The notes beneath the pieces are model-generated. The model worked only from the letters and a program-made list of their open reading frames with translations. It was not told the origin of the DNA and ran no database searches. From the NCBI GenBank assembly GCA_004298405.1, contig SCSL01000041.1, positions 1 through 12,092 of the forward strand: a stretch of 12,092 nucleotides of DNA, written 5' to 3'. The translations under genes and the position numbers were made by a program. Below, piece by piece: positions 6,607-12,092 of the stretch (its first letter is position 1; every line of letters starts with the position of its first letter). Source of the stretch: Patescibacteria group bacterium. GTDB lineage: Bacteria; Patescibacteriota; Patescibacteriia; UBA9934; GWF2-40-263.

Positions 6607-7525
6607 GGTAGCGCTCAAGGAGGGATTCGTATGTATCGCGATACTGCTCCCGCCGGTCGTTATCATGAAATTTGAGCATCTCGTCTGTTACAACCACGCG
6701 TGAATCAAGGTTGGCCAGCTCTCGCAGAGGGACAGGAAGTCGATTGCGTTGAACGGACCGAAAAAACGGTTCAGTAAGACTCCATTGGAGAGGGATGCTT
6801 GGAACACGATACGGTTCGTGACGATGATGGCTGGTGCGCGGTTGGGCGTTGGGGAGACTGCGTGACACCCACCGATTCTCTGCTTGTAACGTAGCAAGCG
6901 ATCCATCGCGATCAAGTACGGGAACCAAGGAACGAACCCAGAAGGCCATGTAGTAATCGCGTGGCAGACACAGCTCCTCAAAATTCAGTCTCTGTGTGGT
7001 TGAGAAAAAACTGAAACAAAATGGATCCTGGACACTTGAAGGTTGACCGTGTGTGGGACGACGACCACACAAAAGAAACGGTAGTACAAGCCAAAAACGC
7101 GTGGACCAAATGTGACCCGGACGCGTGACGACGTAAAGATCAATATCGCTGTCCTGGCTGGTCGACCACCAGGCGAGTGTATTCCCTGCGGCAACGGCTC
7201 GTACGCCAGGCAGGAGTGAAAAATAGTGAGCAGCACGTCTGAGCACCCGAAATTTCCGCTCTGCATCCAAAAACCGATCTTGCCGACCCTCGACAAGCTG
7301 TTTCACTCCCGAACCCTTAAGCGCATAAAAGCCGTTCTCTACCTCGAGCTGGTCGTTGAGCCACTCGCTTCGCTCCACAATGACATACACCTGCGCGAGC
7401 TCGTACGGTCGTTCAGGCTTGAGCAACCACTTCCAGATCTCAAACAGTGTGAGTGGGTAAGAAAACTGGGAAAACCAAAGCACTGTCCGCAGAATCGATT
7501 GCTCGAGGTCACTATGCACTCCCAT
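6602..7525 (-). CDS. Nucleotidyltransferase-fold protein, function unknown
   Basis: A 307-residue protein when started at ATG 7525-7523. Residues about 110-134 contain the minimal nucleotidyltransferase pattern: AAGNTLAWWSTSQDSDIDL with Gly114 and the two metal-binding acidic residues of SDIDL (Asp127, Asp129), followed by YVV. The N-terminal ~100 residues may form a winged-helix-like region (SQFSYPLTLFEIWKWL); a hydrophobic stretch FWLVLPFLL follows the motif. The substrate is unknown. An in-frame TTG at 7603 would extend it, but that start would sit on the yidC stop codon and read through the yidC terminator. A TG-C-TAAGAT box ends 8 nt before the ATG. The stop codon lies inside the inverted-repeat element, so the C-terminus may have been set by its insertion. 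The O-antigen ligase-like gene downstream suggests a surface-glycan context, by inference only. Confidence 0.7.
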   Translation of the reverse strand: MGVHSDLEQSILRTVLWFSQFSYPLTLFEIWKWLLKPERPYELAQVYVIVERSEWLNDQLEVENGFYALKGSGVKQLVEGRQDRFLDAERKFRVLRRAAHYFSLLPGVRAVAAGNTLAWWSTSQDSDIDLYVVTRPGHIWSTRFWLVLPFLLCGRRPTHGQPSSVQDPFCFSFFSTTQRLNFEELCLPRDYYMAFWVRSLVPVLDRDGSLATLQAENRWVSRSLPNAQPRTSHHRHEPYRVPSIPLQWSLTEPFFRSVQRNRLPVPLRELANLDSRVVVTDEMLKFHDNDRREQYRDTYESLLERYL

Positions 7526-7533
7526 ATAGAGGC

Positions 7534-7542
7534 ATCTTAGCA
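7534..7542 (-). promoter_or_regulatory. Possible extended -10 before the nucleotidyltransferase gene
   Basis: The minus strand reads TG-C-TAAGAT, then 8 nt, then the ATG at 7525. It lies between the yidC terminator and the gene. The hexamer matches TATAAT at four of six positions; no good -35 is visible. Confidence 0.35.
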
Positions 7543-7569
7543 GTCTTGCCCTGTTTATGGCTGTGGATG

Positions 7570-7600
7570 AAAAACGACCCCTTTGATGAAGAGGTCGTTT
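7570..7600 (-). terminator. Intrinsic terminator after yidC
   Basis: On the minus strand AAACGACCTCTT (7600-7589) pairs with AAGGGGTCGTTT (7583-7572) across a 5-nt loop, with one T-G wobble, and the stem runs directly into TTTTT. It begins 3 bp after the yidC stop. Its position rules out the upstream TTG start of the next gene. Confidence 0.88.
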
Positions 7601-7603
7601 CAA

Positions 7604-8338
7604 TTATTCTGTTTTTGGATTCCGTATCTTCGAAAAGACGAACTGTTGCTGAAGGATCGATACGATGTTCACGGTAACCCAGTACAGCGTAAGTCCTGCC
7701 GGGAGCGTGGCTCCGATCACGACCGTAATGACTGGCATGAACATGAGCATTGATTTGTTCATGGAGGCCAGCATGGTCTCGTCAAGCGCTCCCTTCTTTC
7801 CTTTCACCTGCTTGGGAGGTTGCTTGTGCATGAGCATCCGCGTCTGCATGAACTGGAAATATCCAGCCAGGATCGCGAGATAAAGACTTGCGGTGGATAG
7901 ATCAATCACTCCAAGAAATACATGACCGATCTGGCCAGGATTTGCCACAAACGGGTACAACTCAGCGAGCGTCTCAGGACCAAACCCTGCCAGAAGCACG
8001 CGATACAGAGCAATGAGAATGGGGAGTTGAATCAGTAAAGGAAGGCAGGAAGCAAGCGGGTTCACCTTCTCTTTTTGATAAAGTTCCATCATGGCCTTGG
8101 CAAGCGCTTCTTTATCGTTCGCATGCGTAGACTTCAACTCCTCGATCTTTGGCTGAAGCTCCTGCATCGCTTTCTGACTCTTGAGCGACTGGCTCATGAA
8201 CGGCCAAAGGATCAGTTTGATAATGACCGTAAGTGCGATAATCGCGAACCCAATATCCGCTCCAGGCAAAACGTCATACAAAAAAACAAGGAGGTTGAAA
8301 ATGGGAACGGAAAGGACATTGTGAAAAAATTCACCCAT
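7604..8338 (-). CDS. yidC: Membrane protein insertase YidC (Oxa1 family)
   Basis: YidC inserts and folds proteins in the cytoplasmic membrane, alone or with SecYEG. The 244-residue protein is the short form without the large periplasmic domain of Proteobacteria, and no lipobox signal peptide is visible. The conserved core is clear: a first core helix with ALTVIIKLILWPF (35-47), the cytoplasmic coiled hairpin MQELQPKIEEL (58-68), and YQKEKVNPLASCLPLLIQLP (87-106). Later helices include TLYWVTVNIVSILQQQFVF. The hydrophilic-groove residue that is Arg in E. coli and B. subtilis homologues appears to be Lys41 here. The start lies 2 bp after the nusA stop (TAA GT ATG), so the genes are translationally coupled; the more usual partner is rnpA-rpmH. 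Confidence 0.95.
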   Translation of the reverse strand: MGEFFHNVLSVPIFNLLVFLYDVLPGADIGFAIIALTVIIKLILWPFMSQSLKSQKAMQELQPKIEELKSTHANDKEALAKAMMELYQKEKVNPLASCLPLLIQLPILIALYRVLLAGFGPETLAELYPFVANPGQIGHVFLGVIDLSTASLYLAILAGYFQFMQTRMLMHKQPPKQVKGKKGALDETMLASMNKSMLMFMPVITVVIGATLPAGLTLYWVTVNIVSILQQQFVFSKIRNPKTE

Positions 8339-8340
8339 AC

Positions 8341-9645
8341 TTATGTCGTTGTTTCTTCCGTCGGAGCGCTTCCCTCTTCTGCTGCTGTCTTTTCCTCCTC
8401 CCCCACCTCCCCCACCTTTTCCACCTCATCTACCTCTCCTACCTTTTCCACCCCCTCCGCCACCTCTTCCACCTTTTCTATCTCATCTCCTGAGATATTA
8501 ATCTTCCATCCGGTGAGTTTGGCTGCGAGTCGGACGTTTTGTCCTCCCTTCCCGATCGCAAGCGAAAGTTGATCTTCTTTCACTTTCACAAAGGCACCTT
8601 TCTCATCGGGTTTTAATTCAAGACTCGTAATCTTAGCGGGCGAAAGAGCGTTTGTGATAAATACGTTTGGATCCTCGCTCCATTCCACGATATCAATTTT
8701 CTCTCCACCAAGTTCCGCAATAATAGTTTGGATGCGTGTCCCACGCTGACCGATGCAGGCACCGATTGGATCAATGGAATTCTCCGAGGTTGTAACGGCA
8801 ACTTTGGAACGCGAACCTGCCTCGCGTGCAATGCCTTTTATCTCAACCGACCCTTCCGACACTTCAGGAATTTCAAACTCAAACAAGGTTCGAACCATTT
8901 CCTCGCTGGTGCGAGAAACAAGAATCTCCGGACCTTTGGTGGTAAGACCGACTTGTTTCACAAACACCTTGATACGATCCCCTGGATTGTATCGTTCAGA
9001 TGGAATTTGATCTTCAGAGCGCATGACACCCGTCGTGCGACCCAAGTCGACAAGCACGATACGTCCTTCGCGACGCTGAACCGTTCCGTTCATGATGGTT
9101 CCCTCATGCTCCTTAAATTCGCCAAAGATCACTTCGCGTTCAGCCTCACGCAATTTCTGCGTGATCACCTGCTTGGCGGTCATAGCGGCCATGCGACCAA
9201 ACTCTCCTGGCGTCGGCATCTCGGTACGAATAATATCACCGACTTTTGCTCCCATCTTGAGCACTTGTGCCTCGGAAACCATGATATCCGTCTTTGGATT
9301 GAACCGTGGACCCAAGTCATCTTCAATAGAAATGGCAGGGATCTCTTCTCCCTTTCTGCGCGCCTCTTCAATCTGCAGAGCAAGAGCTTCTGCGCGAGCT
9401 TTGCGTTCCTCTTCGAGTTTTTCCAACTCCTCCAAATCCATATCTTCCACAACCGTCTTCACATCAAATACACGTGATACTGCCGTGGCCGGATCAAACT
9501 CGACTTCAATGTTACTATTCTTATCGCCAAAATCTTTGCGATACGCCGCCGCAAGCGCAGACGAAATCGCATCGATCACAGATTCATAAGCCAGACCTTT
9601 TTCCTCACAAATCTGACGGATCGCTTGTTCAATAGGAGATGACAT
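8341..9645 (-). CDS. nusA: Transcription termination/antitermination protein NusA
   Basis: NusA binds RNA polymerase and nascent RNA and modulates pausing, termination and antitermination. With ATG 9645-9643 the protein has 434 residues. In order: an N-terminal polymerase-binding domain (PIEQAIRQICEEKGL onward), an S1 domain from about 180 (HEGTIMNG, IVLVDLGRTTGVM), KH1 with IDPIGACIGQRGTRIQ (291-306), and KH2 with LAIGKGGQNVRLAAKLTGW (362-380). Between about 67 and 115 there is a charged, helical insertion of about 45 residues compared with E. coli. The C-terminus lacks the acidic repeat domains of E. coli and ends in a Glu/Val-rich repeated tail (389-434). An in-frame upstream start at 9705 would run through the yraN terminator and is not used here. 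No SD or clear promoter was found. Confidence 0.96.
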   Translation of the reverse strand: MSSPIEQAIRQICEEKGLAYESVIDAISSALAAAYRKDFGDKNSNIEVEFDPATAVSRVFDVKTVVEDMDLEELEKLEEERKARAEALALQIEEARRKGEEIPAISIEDDLGPRFNPKTDIMVSEAQVLKMGAKVGDIIRTEMPTPGEFGRMAAMTAKQVITQKLREAEREVIFGEFKEHEGTIMNGTVQRREGRIVLVDLGRTTGVMRSEDQIPSERYNPGDRIKVFVKQVGLTTKGPEILVSRTSEEMVRTLFEFEIPEVSEGSVEIKGIAREAGSRSKVAVTTSENSIDPIGACIGQRGTRIQTIIAELGGEKIDIVEWSEDPNVFITNALSPAKITSLELKPDEKGAFVKVKEDQLSLAIGKGGQNVRLAAKLTGWKINISGDEIEKVEEVAEGVEKVGEVDEVEKVGEVGEEEKTAAEEGSAPTEETTT

Positions 9646-9653
9646 ACATGTTT

Positions 9654-9685
9654 CAACAAAGAAACCCGTCTTAGCGACAGGTTTC
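9654..9685 (-). terminator. Terminator after yraN
   Basis: On the minus strand GAAACCTGTC (9685-9676) pairs with GACGGGTTTC (9670-9661) over a 5-nt loop, with one T-G wobble, followed by TTTGTTG. The T-tract is short, so some read-through into nusA is plausible, which would fit the lack of a clear nusA promoter. Confidence 0.65.
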
Positions 9686-9698
9686 TGATGTGCAAAGA

Positions 9699-10070
9699 CT
9701 ACCAAAAGCGCTCGGGGATGTCAATGTTCTTTATGTGCGTAATCTTGGGAGGGGCTTCTTGAAACTCAATCGCAAGCACATCAATCCGCCAAGGAAGGTG
9801 CGCCTGCTTGGTCTCAAGAAGATATCCCTGGGCGACGCGCAAGATATGACGAATTTTCTGAGGCGTCACTGAATCCTCAGGATACCCAAACGCAAAGGTG
9901 GATCGCGACTTCACCTCAACAAAAACGACCTCGTCGCCGTCTTGGCAAATGAGGTCGATTTCTCCAAATGTTTTTTTGTACTGGCGCTCAATGACACGCA
10001 GACCCTGCGACTGTAAAAATTCTGCGGCCAGTTGTTCTCCTGCATTTCCGAATCGCCTCCTGTCGTCCAT
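9699..10070 (-). CDS. yraN: YraN family (UPF0102) nuclease-like protein
   Basis: A 123-residue protein matching the widespread YraN/UPF0102 family, which has the restriction-endonuclease-like fold but no settled function. The landmarks are RRFGNAGEQLAAEFL at the N-terminus, FGEIDLICQDGDEVVFVEVK at 35-54 with the putative metal-binding pattern (Glu37, Asp39, then Glu52-x-Lys54), and KSRSTFAFGYPEDSV before the helix that ends with LRVAQGYL. Length is typical. The start lies 1 bp after the stop of the upstream membrane-protein gene (TAG T ATG), so the two are translationally coupled, and there is no SD. A hairpin terminator follows. Confidence 0.93.
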   Translation of the reverse strand: MDDRRRFGNAGEQLAAEFLQSQGLRVIERQYKKTFGEIDLICQDGDEVVFVEVKSRSTFAFGYPEDSVTPQKIRHILRVAQGYLLETKQAHLPWRIDVLAIEFQEAPPKITHIKNIDIPERFW

Positions 10071-10071
10071 A

Positions 10072-10482
10072 CTAACGTCGAGCTCGACGCGGAAGATATT
10101 TTCCTTGCTCTTTGAGCATTTCCTCTCGAGCGCGCTTAACGGGAACGTCCCGCTTCATGTAGCGAACCAAGAAGAACACCCACACGATCGTGGCGATCAT
10201 CCAAATGGGATACCAGAAACGGGCTCCAAAAAGTTGAATTCCCTCAAAGCTGAAAAAAAACAAAATGACACCGAGGATTCCCATGGTAACGAGAAGAGTC
10301 GAGACACGACTTCCGACCTCTCGCTTGTAGCGATCCCCTCCCCTGCGATCGACGACGATACGGCCGATGATTCCCAAAATCAGGAAAAGCACAAAGAGCC
10401 CAAACACGATGCTGCCAAGAAGCCCTCCGACTTCGGGAGGTTGCAAGGTGAGCCAATAGGTTGGTTGTAAGAATGAAGACAT
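10072..10482 (-). CDS. Hypothetical three-TM membrane protein
   Basis: A 136-residue protein from ATG 10482-10480; a GTG two codons upstream (10488) is also possible. I do not recognise the family. Three hydrophobic segments are evident at about 25-44, 60-79 and 89-109 in the ATG numbering. A basic, glycine-containing loop (VDRRGGDRYKREVGSR) lies between the first two, and the basic C-terminal tail ends in LPRRARR, which suggests a cytoplasmic C-terminus. It sits between a smaller membrane protein and yraN, 1 bp from the latter, probably in one operon. No SD is visible. Confidence 0.7.
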   Translation of the reverse strand: MSSFLQPTYWLTLQPPEVGGLLGSIVFGLFVLFLILGIIGRIVVDRRGGDRYKREVGSRVSTLLVTMGILGVILFFFSFEGIQLFGARFWYPIWMIATIVWVFFLVRYMKRDVPVKRAREEMLKEQGKYLPRRARR

Positions 10483-10517
10483 AGACACAACGAGCCTAGC
10501 AAAGACAACCTAGACAA

Positions 10518-10775
10518 TCAAGAACCACTGTGAGTTAGGATTCCCGCGAGATCCTCGAGAATCCCAGAAATCACATTCGTTGCAATGAAAATACCTAGAA
10601 AGGTCGTCGCGATCCCTAAGAGTTTATAAAAAAATCTCGATCCACCAGATCCAAACTTTTCTTCCGCAAACGGAATTCGACCAAACCAAGACAGGACAAC
10701 ATCCGTCTTTTGAACCATCAAAAACCCAACGACCATAACCGCGAGCCCGAGCGGAATGCGGATGAGGGGAGACAT
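10518..10775 (-). CDS. Hypothetical two-TM small membrane protein
   Basis: An 85-residue protein with hydrophobic segments at about 5-22 (IRIPLGLAVMVVGFLM) and 52-73 (LLGIATTFLGIFIATNVISG), joined by a polar loop containing GRIPFAEEKFGSGGSRFFYK. I do not assign a family. It is supported as a real gene by a -10 element 9 nt upstream of the ATG, by its uninterrupted membrane pattern and by the two following genes in the same direction. There is no SD; the transcript may begin only a few nucleotides before the ATG. Confidence 0.65.
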   Translation of the reverse strand: MSPLIRIPLGLAVMVVGFLMVQKTDVVLSWFGRIPFAEEKFGSGGSRFFYKLLGIATTFLGIFIATNVISGILEDLAGILTHSGS

Positions 10776-10784
10776 AGTGGTTAC

Positions 10785-10793
10785 AGTATAACA
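10785..10793 (-). promoter_or_regulatory. Extended -10 promoter for the 85-residue gene
   Basis: The minus strand reads TG-T-TATACT, a five-of-six match to TATAAT with the extended TGn, ending 9 nt before ATG 10775. No -35 is recognisable at 17 bp, where the terminator stem lies. The expected transcription start is about 2-4 nt before the ATG. Confidence 0.5.
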
Positions 10794-10825
10794 AAAGATA
10801 CCTCGCCGTGACGAGGTATCTTTTG

Positions 10826-10826
<1 letters not shown>
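10791..10826 (-). terminator. Terminator of tRNA-Val, 15-bp perfect stem
   Basis: ACAAAAGATACCTCG (10791-10805) and CGAGGTATCTTTTGT (10812-10826) are perfect complements around a 6-nt loop, with a T-rich arm in both directions, so the hairpin could work on both strands. It starts at the last base of the tRNA CCA and overlaps the TG of the next promoter. Confidence 0.85.
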
Positions 10827-10999
<173 letters not shown>

Positions 11000-11042
11000 A
11001 CAGAGTACTGTATCGTATGATGAAAATCAACACAGGAGACCG

Positions 11043-11071
11043 TTGACATTTGTTCGGGTTTACTCTTAAAT
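11043..11071 (+). promoter_or_regulatory. Sigma-70-type promoter for plus-strand gene
   Basis: A perfect -35 TTGACA (11043-11048) is followed by a 17-bp spacer and TTAAAT (11066-11071), a four-of-six match to TATAAT. The expected start is near 11078, inside the palindrome at 11075-11090. The SD and ATG follow. Confidence 0.65.
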
Positions 11072-11074
11072 ACC

Positions 11075-11090
11075 GAGTCCACTTGGACTC
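11075..11090 (+). promoter_or_regulatory. Palindrome at predicted start site and SD of plus-strand gene
   Basis: GAGTCCACTTGGACTC has 7-bp arms around a 2-nt centre (6 bp with a 4-nt loop as RNA). It covers the predicted transcription start and ends 4 nt before the AGGAGG at 11095-11100, which lies 6 nt before ATG 11107. The position suits a repressor operator or an SD-proximal RNA hairpin. The gene it precedes encodes a helix-turn-helix protein, so autoregulation is possible but unproven. Confidence 0.5.
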
Positions 11091-11106
11091 ACGAAGGAGG
11101 AAAGCG

Positions 11107-12069
11107 ATGCGAGACTATCACGGAGGGCGTCGCGAACGGGAGCCGCTCGTGCGTGAGATCTACGGACTCGGCTTCTCGCCTCAAGAGATCGCCGAGATCA
11201 CGAAGTGGAGCGAGGCGACGATCGTTCAAGACATCCGACGGCTTGGTGGGAAGAAAGCGTTCCCGAATCGCCCCAAGCACAAGTGCGACGTTTTCGCCGC
11301 AGTGATCCGTCGCTACGCGCAGATCATGATCGTCTTCACGAACAACGAATGGAAGGTCGCTGAGGGAGAGGACGCGGTGCGTCAAGCACTCGCGACGTGG
11401 CTTCGAGAGGACTTGATTCATACGATGCTCCGCGGCCTCCAGATCATGCTCGACCAGCTCACGGTTCCGAGCTTTCCGCCCGAACGTCACCATCATGCGC
11501 GTCTGCTCGGTGTGATCCTCGGGGTGGCCGTCCGCGATCCGTGCAACACGGAATCGTGGCCGCTCACCGCCACCGAACACTGGTGGCATGAAATGCTCGC
11601 GGCGATCAGGTCTGGGAAAGAGCCGCCTCCTCATTCGCACTGGCACCTGGGTCAGATGATCGTGCGGCGGATGCTCACCCAGCGGCGCGCCCAGATCATG
11701 CCGATCTGGGACGAGAGTGTCTTCACGATCCTGGATGACTTGCTTAAGTCGCTTTATGAGGACGAACGCAAGCTCATCTGCGAACGGTTCGGCATCAACG
11801 TCCCGAAGGCGAGGACAATGGAGCAGATAGCTCTAGACTGGAAGTACTCACGGACGATCAACAGGTTCCGCGTTCAAGTGAAGAAACACCAGCTAGGTGT
11901 GCTCGGCGATCCGGTCGGCAACGCGCTTCAGTACGAACTCGGACGTCGAAAGGCGAGGGAGGAAGTCGTTAGAGTGGACCCCCACGGGCAGAGCCCGTGG
12001 TCCCGAACCTCGCTTTGCTCGGTCGTGCAAGCGGGCGCTGAATCAAAGATTCAGCTTCGCTTGACCTGA
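11107..12069 (+). CDS. Sigma-70 region 4-like HTH protein, function unknown
   Basis: A 320-residue protein starting at ATG 11107, chosen because a perfect AGGAGG lies 6 nt upstream; an in-frame TTG at 11050 is only 2 bp past the -35 box and is rejected. Residues about 13-47 form a helix-turn-helix (REIYGLGFSPQEIAEITKWS). Residues about 208-264 resemble sigma-70 region 4: LYEDERKLICERFGI followed by ARTMEQIALDWKYSRTINRF, matching the family pattern of RFG, T.eqIa and sr. The middle (60-205) is helical, rich in His and Trp, and unrecognised; sigma region 2, which melts and binds the -10 element, is not evident, so it is probably a DNA-binding regulator rather than a full sigma factor. G+C is about 60% in the lines I counted, above the neighbours. 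The last ~30 residues are encoded by palindromes and may not belong to the original protein. Horizontal origin is inferred. Confidence 0.7.
   Translation: MRDYHGGRREREPLVREIYGLGFSPQEIAEITKWSEATIVQDIRRLGGKKAFPNRPKHKCDVFAAVIRRYAQIMIVFTNNEWKVAEGEDAVRQALATWLREDLIHTMLRGLQIMLDQLTVPSFPPERHHHARLLGVILGVAVRDPCNTESWPLTATEHWWHEMLAAIRSGKEPPPHSHWHLGQMIVRRMLTQRRAQIMPIWDESVFTILDDLLKSLYEDERKLICERFGINVPKARTMEQIALDWKYSRTINRFRVQVKKHQLGVLGDPVGNALQYELGRRKAREEVVRVDPHGQSPWSRTSLCSVVQAGAESKIQLRLT
11976..12063. repeat. Palindromes forming the 3' end of the plus-strand gene
   Basis: Two strong inverted repeats lie in the last ~30 codons. The first is CCACGGGC-AGA-GCCCGTGG (11982-12000), extended by GGA/TCC at 11976-12003. 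The second is nested: CAAGCG (12028-12033) with CGCTTG (12058-12063) outside, and GCTGAATC-AAA-GATTCAGC (12037-12055) inside. They resemble the palindromes at 1-91 and 10951-10988 in design. No T-tract follows. Confidence 0.75.
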
Positions 12070-12092
12070 ATCCTGGCGTTCTTGGAACCTGA

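Noticed and set aside
7537..7545. TTAGCAGTC, a CIRCE-like half site before the nucleotidyltransferase gene.
   Set aside because: No inverted partner at N9 spacing; most likely coincidence.
7526..7603. In-frame TTG start adding 26 residues to the nucleotidyltransferase-like gene.
   Set aside because: It would begin directly at the yidC stop and translate the yidC terminator hairpin; the ATG at 7525 fits better.
9646..9705. Upstream in-frame start adding 20 residues to NusA.
   Set aside because: The extension overlaps the end of yraN and its terminator and does not resemble the NusA N-terminus.
11050..11106. TTG start adding 19 residues to the plus-strand HTH gene.
   Set aside because: It lies between the -35 and -10 boxes, and a perfect AGGAGG points to ATG 11107.
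11089..11646. 185-residue frame antisense to the HTH gene.
   Set aside because: High G+C suppresses stops on the opposite strand; the plus-strand frame has promoter, SD and domain support.

Overview
The window looks like a piece of a Patescibacteria (Candidate Phyla Radiation) genome, most likely a Parcubacteria-group lineage. The signs are several small membrane proteins of types familiar from that group (a Tic20/DUF4870-like protein and two unassigned ones), a short YidC, a cytosolic Hanks-type kinase next to an O-antigen ligase-like protein, and minus-strand genes that almost all lack a Shine-Dalgarno (SD) sequence. The lineage call is inference; there is no rRNA here to test it. UGA is a stop codon: an intact release factor 2 (RF2) gene is present and carries an in-frame UGA autoregulation site, so this is not one of the lineages that read UGA as glycine.

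All genes but one lie on the minus strand. Read in their own direction, from the right: tRNA-Val(UAC) with an encoded CCA and a strong hairpin terminator; a unit of an 85-residue membrane protein, a 3-TM membrane protein and yraN, closed by a terminator; nusA-yidC, closed by a terminator; a nucleotidyltransferase-like gene, a 120-bp inverted-repeat element, an O-antigen ligase/Wzy-like gene and a Ser/Thr kinase; groS-groL behind a TTGACA promoter and a CIRCE-like palindrome, closed by a hairpin; and a DUF4870-like gene coupled to prfB. prfB is split by a classical programmed +1 frameshift (CTT TGA C), giving a 364-residue RF2.

The right end is different. From about 11040 a plus-strand gene appears with about 60% G+C in the lines I counted, a promoter, a palindrome over the predicted transcription start and a perfect AGGAGG ribosome binding site. 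It encodes a 320-residue protein with an N-terminal helix-turn-helix and a C-terminal sigma-70 region 4-like domain. Its last ~30 codons are built from palindromes. The space between it and the tRNA holds a 19-bp duplication of the tRNA 5' end and nested hairpins. A similar palindrome cluster lies at the left edge (1-91).

The most unusual observations concern translation signals. In prfB, an 11-bp hairpin just upstream of the frameshift site pairs the internal SD (GGAGG) with an ACCTCC that copies the 16S anti-SD. In the groS leader, a 12-bp stem with AGGAGGA in its loop can be read as operator or terminator. Several genes that start transcription units have a -10-like hexamer only 8-11 nt before ATG and no SD, which suggests leaderless mRNAs. 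There is no gene-free stretch longer than 300 bp.
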